From Blastocatellia bacterium (GTDB lineage: Bacteria > Acidobacteriota > Blastocatellia > UBA7656 > JADIYM01): 45,916 bases of DNA. The stretch lies in the NCBI GenBank assembly GCA_021463145.1, contig JAJTWZ010000034.1, positions 1 to 45,916 of the forward strand, written 5' to 3'. Shown piece after piece: positions 32,909-40,770 of the stretch (position 1 is the stretch's first letter; every line of letters begins with the position of its first letter). The notes under the pieces were generated by a model. That model was not told the origin of the DNA and made no database searches. It saw only the letters and a list, made by a program, of their open reading frames with translations. A program made the position numbers and the translations under genes.

Positions 32909-33904
32909 ATGCTCTCGCGCATTCGCAACCTGATCGTCGCCGCGACCTTCTTCATTGCCTTGTCGGCTTCGGCCATCTCGGCGTCGGCCACTCCAGGTCC
33001 ATCGACCGGCCACGTTGCCGTTGCCCCGCCCCTGGCCGACGGCCCGTCGGAAGCGATTCCGGTTCCTGCCCCGGTACTGTCAGAGGAGGCTCCCGCTGTC
33101 GCGATTCCGCCAGCGCCGGCCGTTCCAATCGCCGCTCCCGCCGTCCATCCGTGGATTCCGGTAGGCGCTGCGGCTGAACCTGCCGGAAACGGTTCGGGAT
33201 CCGATGACGACGACTGGCAGGCCAGCTTCCAGATCTACGGCTTCCTCTCGGCCGTCAACGGCGAACTTCGCGCTCGCGACGTAGTCGTCGACGTCGACCG
33301 CAGCTTCGGCGATATCTCTGACGTCTTGAAGTTCGCAGTGGGACTGCGGTTCGACGTGCAGAAGGACAAATGGGGATTCGCGTTCGACAACAACTACATG
33401 CACCTCGGCGATGACGTGGAGACCGAACAGCGGATCGTCCCGGACTACCGCTTCGACCTCGCCATCAACGTCACCGAGATAGAAGGGACTTACCGCCTTT
33501 ACCGCACGGGGTCACAGGACGATCCGGTTGGCGGTCCCAGGTTCGCCATCGATGCGCTCGGCGGCGTGCGCATCGTCCACCAGAGTACCGACATCGAGCT
33601 GCGCCGGCTGATTGCCCCCGATTCGGTCCGTGACGCGAGCGCGACCTACGTTCACGGCTACCTTGGCAATCGCTTCGTCGTGGCGCCGTCCAAATACGTT
33701 GCGCTGATCGGCCGCTACAATCTCAGCCTCGCGTCGGACCTTTCGTGGTTCGTAAACGGCACGGTTGAAATCCGGCCGTGGGAACACGTGGCGTTCGGCG
33801 CGGGTCTCCAGGTACTGGACCTGAGCCTCGAGAACGACTCGTCCGAAACCGCCGTCGACGCCCGGTTCTTCGGACCGGTGTTCTATCTGAAGTTCCACTT
33901 CTGA
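32909..33904 (+). CDS. Outer-membrane beta-barrel protein of unknown function
   Basis: This 331-aa protein has a signal peptide (about 1-27) and a Pro/Ala/Val-rich linker (about 35-95) with repeated PxP units that could span periplasm or murein. An acidic patch (GSDDDDW) and an OmpA/OmpW-like barrel (about 100-331) follow. Strands include FQIYGFLSAVNGELR, WGFAFDNNYMHLGDD and AFGAGLQVLDLSLEN. The last residues LKFHF end in Phe as BAM substrates do. CAAGGAG precedes the ATG. It has its own palindrome-controlled promoter and is transcribed alone. A terminator hairpin follows at 33913. Confidence 0.8.
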   Translation: MLSRIRNLIVAATFFIALSASAISASATPGPSTGHVAVAPPLADGPSEAIPVPAPVLSEEAPAVAIPPAPAVPIAAPAVHPWIPVGAAAEPAGNGSGSDDDDWQASFQIYGFLSAVNGELRARDVVVDVDRSFGDISDVLKFAVGLRFDVQKDKWGFAFDNNYMHLGDDVETEQRIVPDYRFDLAINVTEIEGTYRLYRTGSQDDPVGGPRFAIDALGGVRIVHQSTDIELRRLIAPDSVRDASATYVHGYLGNRFVVAPSKYVALIGRYNLSLASDLSWFVNGTVEIRPWEHVAFGAGLQVLDLSLENDSSETAVDARFFGPVFYLKFHF

Positions 33905-33912
33905 AAGCGCAC

Positions 33913-33949
33913 GAGATGCCGGGGCGGGCCAGTCCGGCCCCGGCATCTC
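33913..33949. terminator. Bidirectional terminator-like hairpin between convergent genes
   Basis: Arms gagatgccgggg (33913-33924) and ccccggcatctc (33938-33949) pair perfectly over 12 bp. The hairpin starts 9 bases after the barrel gene's stop and touches the stop of the convergent lyase gene. A short t-rich stretch follows on the plus strand. It can serve both transcripts. Confidence 0.75.
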
Positions 33950-35516
33950 ATTTCACGGACTGCCGGGCTTCTTCTTTCAGCCGCTTCGTTGCATCCTGCC
34001 GCTCGGTCACCTGTTTGTACGCGATGTAGTACTTGTAGATGTTTCCCACGTACGTGACCGTCTCGCGCCCAACGCGCTGCGCGACGACGAGTTCGACGTT
34101 CTGAAACCATACGTTCGGATCCAGGCCTCGCTCGCCGGCTTCCTTCCGAAGCCTGGCGATCTTCGCGGGGCCGGCATTGTAGGACGCGAACGCAAACAGG
34201 CATTTGTTGACGTCGTCCATCTGCGCGTCCTTGAAGTACTCGTCCATCATGAACCGCATGTACTTCACGCCGGCGTGGATGTTGTTGTCGGTGCTCGTCT
34301 CGATGTCCTTGATGTTGATTGGATTTCCGGCCGCGGTGCTCGGCAGCACCTGCATGACGCCGACAGCGCCAGCCGGGCTTCTCACGCTCTGATCGATGCC
34401 CGATTCCTGATAAGCCTGGGCCGCGACCATCAGGTAGTCGAACCCGTATTGCTTCCCGTACTTCCTGAAAAGATCGACGATTGCGCTCATCTTCGCCATC
34501 TCGTCGGCAGAAGTCGCGGTGCGAATCCACTTCGCGTCGCCGAGATACTTTCCGAGAACCATGTTTCCGAATGCTGTGCCCTGTTTGTGCGTCGCGACGA
34601 AAGCGTTCACGGTTTCGGCGAGTTTCGGACAGTTCTTGCGTATCGCCCAGGCGATGTCGCCGCCAGAATGCACTACGGCCTGCGGGTGCACCTTCACGTT
34701 CTCGAATACCTGGCTCCAGATCTTCGCAATGTGTGCGTCGACGACGATGGCCGGATAGACGCCAGCGTTGACCATCTCCAATAGGTCTTCGTCCTCCAGA
34801 CTCTCGGCGGCGGCGCGGATCGAAATCCGGGGCCTGCCGGCGGCCTCCAGCGCCGCGTTTCGCTCCGTGAGGTGCGTGAAGTAACTGCTCGTCTTCCTGA
34901 CGAAGACTTCCCGGCCGGAGAGATCGTCAACGGTCTCGACTGCGGGCGCATCAGCCGACGTGACGACTATCTCGCTGACGTTCGACATCACGGGCGACGA
35001 GAAGTCCACGATGGCCTCGCGTTCCGGCGTAGTCGTAAGGTTGCCGAGCGCTATGTCGCCGCGGCCCTCCGCGAGGTATCGCAGCAGGTTGTCGCGTCGA
35101 ACGGGAACGACAACCACCCTGACCGGCCGGGTCCTGTCGCCCACCGATTCGTTGATCACCTTTTCGAACTCGAGGAGCGCATCCAGGGAAGCGCCCCGCT
35201 GCCGGCCGTGGCCGTCGATGAAGTAGAGAGTGCGGCTGTATGGGACGAGCGCGCGTACGTACCGTCTCTCGACCATCTCGCCGTAGTCGCCCGAAAACGG
35301 CTCGAGCGCCCGGGCGATGACCTCGGGCTGCTCGGGTTCCGTTCCTTCATCCGTCCCCTGCTCGATTGAAACTACGGCATTCGACGCAGGCGGCCCTGCT
35401 ACCGGCCCGGTCGTGCAACCGAGCGTCAGGACGAGAAACGCGCAGCCGAAGGCCGCACCCAGAGGTAGGAGCCGGCGGCCCGTCAGCGCCCGGCCGTCGT
35501 CAGGCTGCCGCGTCAA
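33948..35516 (-). CDS. mltF: MltF-like lipoprotein: solute-binding domain + lytic transglycosylase
   Basis: This 522-aa predicted outer-membrane lipoprotein has lipobox LVLTLGC near residue 34. The first half (about 75-330) is a family-3 solute-binding domain (ALGNLTTTPEREAIVDFSSPV, IVVDAHIAK). The second half (about 355-490) is an SLT goose-lysozyme-like domain with catalytic Glu371 (AQAYQESGID), AVGVMQVLPST and FASYNAGP. MltF enzymes cleave murein glycan non-hydrolytically, and ligands such as muropeptides act on the sensor domain. The start overlaps the upstream DUF4956 gene by 17 bp, so translation is coupled. It is the last gene of the operon transcribed from about 37020 downward. Confidence 0.9.
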   Translation of the reverse strand: MTRQPDDGRALTGRRLLPLGAAFGCAFLVLTLGCTTGPVAGPPASNAVVSIEQGTDEGTEPEQPEVIARALEPFSGDYGEMVERRYVRALVPYSRTLYFIDGHGRQRGASLDALLEFEKVINESVGDRTRPVRVVVVPVRRDNLLRYLAEGRGDIALGNLTTTPEREAIVDFSSPVMSNVSEIVVTSADAPAVETVDDLSGREVFVRKTSSYFTHLTERNAALEAAGRPRISIRAAAESLEDEDLLEMVNAGVYPAIVVDAHIAKIWSQVFENVKVHPQAVVHSGGDIAWAIRKNCPKLAETVNAFVATHKQGTAFGNMVLGKYLGDAKWIRTATSADEMAKMSAIVDLFRKYGKQYGFDYLMVAAQAYQESGIDQSVRSPAGAVGVMQVLPSTAAGNPINIKDIETSTDNNIHAGVKYMRFMMDEYFKDAQMDDVNKCLFAFASYNAGPAKIARLRKEAGERGLDPNVWFQNVELVVAQRVGRETVTYVGNIYKYYIAYKQVTERQDATKRLKEEARQSVK

Positions 35517-36489
35517 CCGGCTTCACGTCTATCGCCCGGACGGAGTTCCCGAGCGCCTTCTCGATCTGCGATTCGAACCCGACGGCGACCTCGCCGTCAT
35601 CCAGGCGTACGAGGTATTCGAGCGTGGTGAATCCATCGCCCGGCGTCACGGTAACGAGGTGCCAGGGGATCTCGAGGGCGCCCAGCGTCTGGCTGAGGAA
35701 CTGGATGGCGGCCTCCGAATCGACCGCCTCGAGCAAGACGACCGTGTTCGGACGCTTCACTCCCCGGTCCTTGTCCTTGAGCGAGTCGGCGATACGCTCG
35801 AGCCGGCCCGCCGGCGGTTCGTCGCCCTTTCCGTTCTTGTCCTTCTTCTTTTTCTTGTCCTTCTTGTCTTTCTTGTCGTCGATGAACCCGCCCTCGCCAG
35901 CCGGGAGCTCCCCGACCTTGTATCGGCTCAGAACCAGGAACGTGATGCACATGATGATCGTCATCCAGAGTGCGACTCGATACACCTGAAGGCCCGCGCC
36001 CATACCGATGCCGATCGCGATAAGCAAATAGACGGCATCCTTCGGATCGCGCAGGTTGGTTCTGAACCGCACTGCCGACACGACGCCAACGAGCGCCAGC
36101 GCGCGCGAAAACTGGTCCTGGATGAGCATCATCATCCCGCAGACCACCATCGCCATGACGACCAGCGTCTGTACGAGTCCCGGATCGAATCCCGCTTTCT
36201 TCTTCGTGTACGTGTAGACCCAGCCGACCGGGAACACCAGCAGCACCGTCAACAGCAGCGAGAATACGGTCACGATCGAGTCGTCCCGATGCTGAACGAC
36301 GTCGAGCGACTCCTGGATTATCGCGTTGAGCTTCGCGAAGCCCTGGAGGGACGCCGATCCCTCGAGCATCGCGAAGAGCATGCCGCCCAGCTTCGCAAAC
36401 ACGAGTATGCCGACGAAGTAGGCGACGAGCAGCCAGGGGCTAAAGGTCTTCTCCGCAGCCGGGGCGGATCCGTTCTGAGCTTCCATCAA
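35500..36489 (-). CDS. DUF4956-family membrane protein
   Basis: This 329-aa inner-membrane protein has about five hydrophobic segments (about 20-40, 72-95, 105-122, 150-168, 172-190). The hallmark FSRALALVGVVSAVRFRTNL then RDPKDAVYLLIAIGIGMGAG identifies DUF4956. A Lys-rich loop (DDKKDKKDKKKKK, about 200) separates the membrane part from a cytoplasmic alpha/beta domain (about 245-325). DUF4956 proteins occur in Gram-positives and Gram-negatives next to polyphosphate polymerase-type VTC genes or CotH kinases, but their role is not established. Here they sit between an NlpE-like and a MltF-like gene, and a putative kinase-like secreted protein is divergently encoded. Confidence 0.82.
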   Translation of the reverse strand: MMEAQNGSAPAAEKTFSPWLLVAYFVGILVFAKLGGMLFAMLEGSASLQGFAKLNAIIQESLDVVQHRDDSIVTVFSLLLTVLLVFPVGWVYTYTKKKAGFDPGLVQTLVVMAMVVCGMMMLIQDQFSRALALVGVVSAVRFRTNLRDPKDAVYLLIAIGIGMGAGLQVYRVALWMTIIMCITFLVLSRYKVGELPAGEGGFIDDKKDKKDKKKKKDKNGKGDEPPAGRLERIADSLKDKDRGVKRPNTVVLLEAVDSEAAIQFLSQTLGALEIPWHLVTVTPGDGFTTLEYLVRLDDGEVAVGFESQIEKALGNSVRAIDVKPVDAAA

Positions 36490-36920
36490 GATTTCTCCAG
36501 CGCTATCGGTTCTGAAACGGCCGCAGCCCCGCCCGTTCGAACGAAGGTGAGCCCGACGTAAGGGGACCTGCGCCCCTCGATATCCTTCACGACGAACGAT
36601 CCGTCCCGCGGATCGAGCGTCACGGCGACCGGGTTGGACGGGTCGTCAGGATTCTTGAGCACGACCTGGATCGTGCCGCCGTCCGAGATCCATCCGCCAG
36701 CATACGAAACGGGCCCGGCCTCGCCGCCCTGAGGTGTAGCACGAAAGGCAGCCGTCGAGTCCGTGGCGAGCGTCAGGATGCAGCGAATGCTACCTTGCGC
36801 CGTCACTAGCTCGGCCTCGTAAGATCCTGCCATCGCCCGAACGGCAGGCGACGAAGACTGCATGAGGGTGCCGGCTGCCAGGAGCAGCACAAGCGCCGCA
36901 AACGTTGCGCGTTCGGTCAA
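36486..36920 (-). CDS. Small secreted protein, NlpE-like fold possible
   Basis: This 144-aa exported protein has a signal peptide (about 1-22). The remainder is beta-rich: GSYEAELVTAQGSIRCILTLA, then YAGGWISDGGTIQVVL and PYVGLTFVRTG. The order of strands, G-x-Y-x-A/G-x-L followed by L-T-L and G-x-W, recalls the N-terminal barrel of copper-homeostasis/envelope sensor NlpE. The Cys-x-x-Cys motif of that family is missing, and only one Cys is present. The stop overlaps the DUF4956 start (ATGA), so it heads the operon. It has the palindrome-controlled promoter in front. Function is not known. Confidence 0.72.
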   Translation of the reverse strand: MTERATFAALVLLLAAGTLMQSSSPAVRAMAGSYEAELVTAQGSIRCILTLATDSTAAFRATPQGGEAGPVSYAGGWISDGGTIQVVLKNPDDPSNPVAVTLDPRDGSFVVKDIEGRRSPYVGLTFVRTGGAAAVSEPIALEKS

Positions 36921-37022
36921 TTCACATTCTCACGACGAAACTGGAACGCATGCAATCCGTCACAGTGCCGCTGCGACGATCGAATAGCAGGCTGCATACT
37001 GTAGCGACCAGGATCGGTGAAG

Positions 37023-37069
37023 TATATAGAAGAGTCGCGGCCTCGCCGGCAATGGGACCATAGTCGTAT
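37023..37069 (-). promoter_or_regulatory. Palindrome-controlled promoter of the NlpE-like/DUF4956/mltF operon (box g)
   Basis: On the minus strand ATACGACTATGGTCCCAT (37069-37052) is the most diverged copy of the palindrome. TATATA (37028-37023) starts 26 bp after GTCC and is the best -10 of the seven. The first gene starts about 100 bp downstream at 36920. Confidence 0.7.
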
Positions 37070-37092
37070 CCTGCCGGGCCCTTTTGGTGTCC

Positions 37093-37139
37093 GTGGGACC
37101 ATGGTCCAATACCGTGCTCGACGGGTTGATCTCTAGAGT
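37093..37139 (+). promoter_or_regulatory. Palindrome-controlled promoter of the 37178 operon (box d)
   Basis: GTGGGACCATGGTCCAAT lies at 37093-37110. TAGAGT (37134-37139) starts 26 bp after GTCC, and the start codon is 38 bp further. Boxes g and d are 41 bp apart centre to centre and read outward to the two divergent operons. Confidence 0.78.
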
Positions 37140-37177
37140 GAGAACTGCCGAGAACTACAGGAAAGGAATCCCGCATT

Positions 37178-38158
37178 ATGTCATTCAAGCTCGCGCCAGG
37201 AGCCGTCGCCCTGGCAGCCCTGCTCGTATCGTTCGCAACTCCGGTCACGGCGTGGCCGCAGCGCGACCGCACTGTTGTATGGACGTCGCCGGGACGCGTC
37301 GAGCGGCTCGACCTGGCCGGCGGCCCGGGCGGAAGCGTCGGTGCACCTAAAGCGCCTTTCACGTTCCTGGAGGAGGACACTGGAGGCACGAATCCGAAAA
37401 TCAAGGTTCGTGACGCTCGCGGCGTCGAGTGGGGCGTGAAATGGGGAGAGGAGGTGAACTCCGAGGTTTTCGCTTCGCGACTCGCCTGGGCGGTTGGGTA
37501 TTTCGTCGAACCGAGCTACTTCGTCGCGAAGGGGAAGATCGACGGCGTTAGCGGGCTCGACCGCGCGAAGAAGTTCGTCGGGCCGGACGGCACGTTTTCC
37601 GACGCGAGATTCGAACGCAAGGACAAGGGCGTCACGAAGCTGGGCGACGAGCAGAGTTGGCGCTGGGACGACAATCCTTTCGTCGGAACGAAGGAGCTCG
37701 ATGGCTTGAAGGTCATGATGATGCTCGTCTCGAACTGGGACAGTAAGGATCAGCGAGATGCCGGTCGCGGTTCGAACACGAAGCTGTTCGTCATCAACAC
37801 CCGTGCGGGGAAAGAGACGCGCTACGTGGTTTCGGATTGGGGTGGCACGATGGGGAAATGGGGCGGATTCTTCCGCCGCGCGAAATGGGACTGCGACGGT
37901 TACGCAGGTCAGAACGACGAGTTCGTGAAGGGCGTGAAAGAGGGAATGGTGGAGTTCGGTTATTCAGGGCAGCACACCGGTACGATAAAGGACGGCATAC
38001 CTGTCGCTCACGTGAAGTGGCTGATGACATATCTCGGAAAACTCACCGACAACCAGATTCGAGCAGCGCTGCGCGCGAGCGGCGCGTCGCCCGGCGACGA
38101 GGAGTGCTTCGCCAGGGCGGTGCGCGGACGGATCTCGGCCCTGCAGGCAATACGGTGA
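37178..38158 (+). CDS. Secreted protein with possible atypical kinase-like fold
   Basis: This 326-aa protein has a signal peptide (about 1-25). The body contains features seen in PI3K/HipA/CotH-like atypical kinases: KIKVRDARGVEWGVKWGEEV with conserved Lys then Glu (E..SE.FASRLAWAVGY), NWDSKDQR followed by an Asn (catalytic-loop-like D...N), and VVSDWGGTMG, resembling the metal-binding D-x-G. I have not shown that all catalytic residues are present. Family databases usually call relatives hypothetical. It heads a tight operon with a DUF3616 lipoprotein (7 bp downstream) under its own palindrome-controlled promoter. AAAGGAA precedes the ATG weakly. Confidence 0.7.
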   Translation: MSFKLAPGAVALAALLVSFATPVTAWPQRDRTVVWTSPGRVERLDLAGGPGGSVGAPKAPFTFLEEDTGGTNPKIKVRDARGVEWGVKWGEEVNSEVFASRLAWAVGYFVEPSYFVAKGKIDGVSGLDRAKKFVGPDGTFSDARFERKDKGVTKLGDEQSWRWDDNPFVGTKELDGLKVMMMLVSNWDSKDQRDAGRGSNTKLFVINTRAGKETRYVVSDWGGTMGKWGGFFRRAKWDCDGYAGQNDEFVKGVKEGMVEFGYSGQHTGTIKDGIPVAHVKWLMTYLGKLTDNQIRAALRASGASPGDEECFARAVRGRISALQAIR

Positions 38159-38165
38159 CGCCACG

Positions 38166-39221
38166 ATGACGATCGTAAACACTGGCTCCCGCCGATTGCC
38201 GGCGCGCGTTGGCGTCGCGGCCTGCACGCTGCTTCTGGCGTGCTCGTTCGTGGCCGGGTGCGATTCCGCCGGCGGAAAGAAGGGTCCGAAAGCCGAGGCG
38301 CCCCCCGATGCACCCAACGCCATAGCTCCAATTGCCTTTGCGGAGACGAACGGCAAGGACCCATACAACGCGTCCGGCATCGTGCCGGTCGGCGATTCGA
38401 GGTTCATTTTCGTCGACAACAACACGAACGACGCGCTGCTCGAACTGGACCTGACCGCCGATGGAAAGGCCGCGAAGCCTATCGTCCGGCTTCCGCTCGC
38501 GGGGCTGGCCGAAAAGTCCGTCGACGATATCGAGGATCTTGCGCTGGCGGAAGCGAACGGCCGGCGGTACATCTTCGCGACACCTTCGCTGTCGATCAAA
38601 GCGGGCTCGAAAAAGAAGGGAAAGGACGACAAGGCAAGGCCCGCGGCTCTGTTGAGGATCGCGATTGGGGAGGACGGAACCCTCACGACGGAGGCAATGA
38701 CCGGCTTCCGCGAATGGTTCGTGGAGAACGTGCCGGCAATCACTCCCGCGGCGACGAACGATCCGGAGTACGGCGGTCTCAATATCGAAGGGCTGGCCTG
38801 GGACCCGGAGCGGCAGGCGCTGTTGTTCGGAATCCGGACTCCGGTCGTCAGCGCCGGACCCATCGTCATTCCGGTGAAGATCAAGGATGTGACCGGACCG
38901 TGGACCACTTCGAACCTGGAACCGATGCAGCCGATCCTGCTCAAGGTCGAGAACGCGATCAGCGACCAGGGTATTCGCGGAATGGCCACCGGGCGCGAGG
39001 GAAAGGGATTTCTTGTAGTTGTAGCCAATGCCACGAGCGACGATGAGGCTCCGTTCGCCGTTTACGAATGGAACGGCAGCGAGACCGGTGAAGTGAAGAA
39101 GCTGCCGTATACGTTCGTAAAGAAGATGAAGCCGGAAGGCTTGGCCGTCGGCACCGTCGGCGGACGCCCGGCCATCGTGTTCGTCGACGACAACGGCGGT
39201 TTCCAGGTTGTCTGGCTTTAA
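38166..39221 (+). CDS. DUF3616-type lipoprotein, probable beta-propeller
   Basis: This 351-aa protein has an N-terminal lipoprotein signal (LACSFVAGC, Cys near residue 29). A Lys/Pro-rich spacer precedes a mature chain whose repeats resemble propeller blades: SGIVPVGDSRFIFVDNNTN, then NIEGLAWDPERQALLFGIRTP, GIRGMATGREGKGFLVVV and PEGLAVGTVGGRPAIVFVDD. 'EGLAWD' blocks are the mark of DUF3616. A lysine-rich loop (KAGSKKKGKDDK) interrupts the chain near residue 150. Function is unknown. It starts 7 bp after the kinase-like gene and is 54 bp before the next gene. Confidence 0.8.
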   Translation: MTIVNTGSRRLPARVGVAACTLLLACSFVAGCDSAGGKKGPKAEAPPDAPNAIAPIAFAETNGKDPYNASGIVPVGDSRFIFVDNNTNDALLELDLTADGKAAKPIVRLPLAGLAEKSVDDIEDLALAEANGRRYIFATPSLSIKAGSKKKGKDDKARPAALLRIAIGEDGTLTTEAMTGFREWFVENVPAITPAATNDPEYGGLNIEGLAWDPERQALLFGIRTPVVSAGPIVIPVKIKDVTGPWTTSNLEPMQPILLKVENAISDQGIRGMATGREGKGFLVVVANATSDDEAPFAVYEWNGSETGEVKKLPYTFVKKMKPEGLAVGTVGGRPAIVFVDDNGGFQVVWL

Positions 39222-39275
39222 CGGATGGAAAGGTCAACGGCTCGTGATTCAACGCGGAAAGCAAGGAGGACAACG

Positions 39276-39863
39276 ATGCGAAGACGCAGCTTTCACCGGG
39301 CCTTGATCCTTGGGATCGGCTTCTCATTTCTCGCGCTGACATGTGCGCCCGCCGTCCCGGCTCAGGAAGGCGAGTTCAAGTCGATGCGCATCGAGTCGAT
39401 CGCCCAGGGCACCGGAACGCAGCTCGGCCAGATCATCCGGGTCGACATTACGATTCGCGAACTTTCGACCACGGAGGAACGAGACGCGCTGATTGCAGCA
39501 TTCAAGGCAAAGGGCTCGACCGGACTCGGCCGCGCTTTGAGCAAGATGCCGTCGCGTGGCCGGATTTCGGTAACTGGCACTCTCGGTTACGACATTAACT
39601 ACGCGCGCATCGTGCAGACGCCGAGCGGACTGAAGCTGAGGTTCGTGACCGACCGCGCGATCAGCTTCCGCGAAGCCTGGTACGACACCAGGTCGCGGGA
39701 CTATGACCTGTCGGCCGGTGAAATCGACCTGACAAATGCGGATGGCGACGGGACCGGGACGTTGATGCCGGCCTGCATGTTCACGATCGGAAAGGACAAC
39801 CAGGTCGAGATCGAGCTCCGGCGCAATGCGTGGAAGCTGACGAGCGTGAAGGTGCATCAGTAG
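39276..39863 (+). CDS. Small secreted protein of unknown function
   Basis: This 195-aa protein has a signal peptide (about 1-29, ending VPAQE). The mature domain is beta-rich (FKSMRIESIAQGTGTQLGQI, RISVTGTLGYDINYARIV, LRFVTDRAISFREAWYDT) and contains DLTNADGDGTGTLMP, which recalls a calcium-binding loop. I do not recognise the family. AAGGAGGA stands 6 bases before the ATG, which fixes the start at 39276, not 39225. It is third in the operon after DUF3616, and a hairpin follows its stop. Confidence 0.75.
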   Translation: MRRRSFHRALILGIGFSFLALTCAPAVPAQEGEFKSMRIESIAQGTGTQLGQIIRVDITIRELSTTEERDALIAAFKAKGSTGLGRALSKMPSRGRISVTGTLGYDINYARIVQTPSGLKLRFVTDRAISFREAWYDTRSRDYDLSAGEIDLTNADGDGTGTLMPACMFTIGKDNQVEIELRRNAWKLTSVKVHQ

Positions 39864-39880
39864 GACCCGGGTTGGAGGCC

Positions 39881-39905
39881 CGTGCGCCCGCTCCGGGGGC
39901 GCACG
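39881..39905. terminator. Hairpin between convergent genes
   Basis: Arms cgtgcgccc (39881-39889) and gggcgcacg (39897-39905) form a 9-bp perfect stem with a 7-base loop, 18 bases after the 39276 gene's stop and 5 bases before the stop of beta-carbonic anhydrase. A short t/c stretch follows. It is likely to end both transcripts, though without a clear T-run. Confidence 0.6.
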
Positions 39906-39909
39906 GTCT

Positions 39910-40770
39910 CTATCCCGGCGCGCCGCCCAGCAGTGCCTCGATCGCGGAACTTCGCGCGACCGCTTCACTAATAGGCACGAGTCCACCTGCCGCGTCCGGC
40001 GCCAACGCGAGTCTCGCCTCCGCCGTGTCGTCCGATGGCAGGCCAACACGTTGCGTGGCGAGGTCATACACCCCAAACGCAACTTCAACCTTTTCGGCCC
40101 CAAGCATCGTCGCGGTTCGCCTCAACTGGAGCGCCGACTCGGCCGCGTTCGTGCAGACGGCCATCTCGATAAGCGCCGCACGATACCCCGGCCGGCGGGT
40201 GACTTCACTGCCCCAGGCCGACTCGAGCCGGCGCGCCGCCGCGTGAACCGGCAACAGCAGCTTGTCCACGAGAGATCGGATCGAACGCGTCGATCCGATC
40301 TCTTCGAACCGAAGAGGTGTGAGGTAGACGTCCACAGCCGCGGTAACGGCGCCGCAACCCGAGTGTCCGAGCACGACGACCAACCGCAACCCGGAACTCA
40401 GATGCTCGAGCGCGTACTCGACGCTTGCGAGCACTTCGCTCCCGATGACGTTTCCGGCCACACGGACCACGAACATCTCGTTCGACATCCGGCGAAAAAT
40501 CATCTGTGGCGGCACACGCGCATCCGCGCATCCGACGATCGCCGCAAAGGGCTCCTGCCGCAGCGATCCACCATCAGGATCGGCTCCCAACAACCGGACG
40601 TCACACGGAACCACGAGCGTCGTTCCGGTGTGCTCGCCCGCTCGCGTCCTCGCAACGATGTCGCAGAACTGGCCGTTACCCTGCTCGAGGATCGTGCGGG
40701 CCTCGGCACCGCTCTCGGGCTGGACCCGCTCGAGTTCGGCGTCGGGATCGAAGCGATAGATGATGTCCAT
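39910..40770 (-). CDS. Beta-class carbonic anhydrase
   Basis: This 286-aa cytoplasmic zinc enzyme shows all zinc ligands: Cys81 with Asp83 and Arg85 (VGCADARVPP), His136 and Cys139 (LGHSGCGAV). The VRVAGNVIGSEVLASVEYAL block is typical. There is no signal peptide, so it converts CO2/bicarbonate inside the cell. It is longer than most bacterial members (about 220 aa), with an N-terminal extension of about 40 residues and a longer C-terminal tail. The start codon overlaps the MscS gene's stop by one base (TAATG), so the two are translated together. Confidence 0.94.
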   Translation of the reverse strand: MDIIYRFDPDAELERVQPESGAEARTILEQGNGQFCDIVARTRAGEHTGTTLVVPCDVRLLGADPDGGSLRQEPFAAIVGCADARVPPQMIFRRMSNEMFVVRVAGNVIGSEVLASVEYALEHLSSGLRLVVVLGHSGCGAVTAAVDVYLTPLRFEEIGSTRSIRSLVDKLLLPVHAAARRLESAWGSEVTRRPGYRAALIEMAVCTNAAESALQLRRTATMLGAEKVEVAFGVYDLATQRVGLPSDDTAEARLALAPDAAGGLVPISEAVARSSAIEALLGGAPG

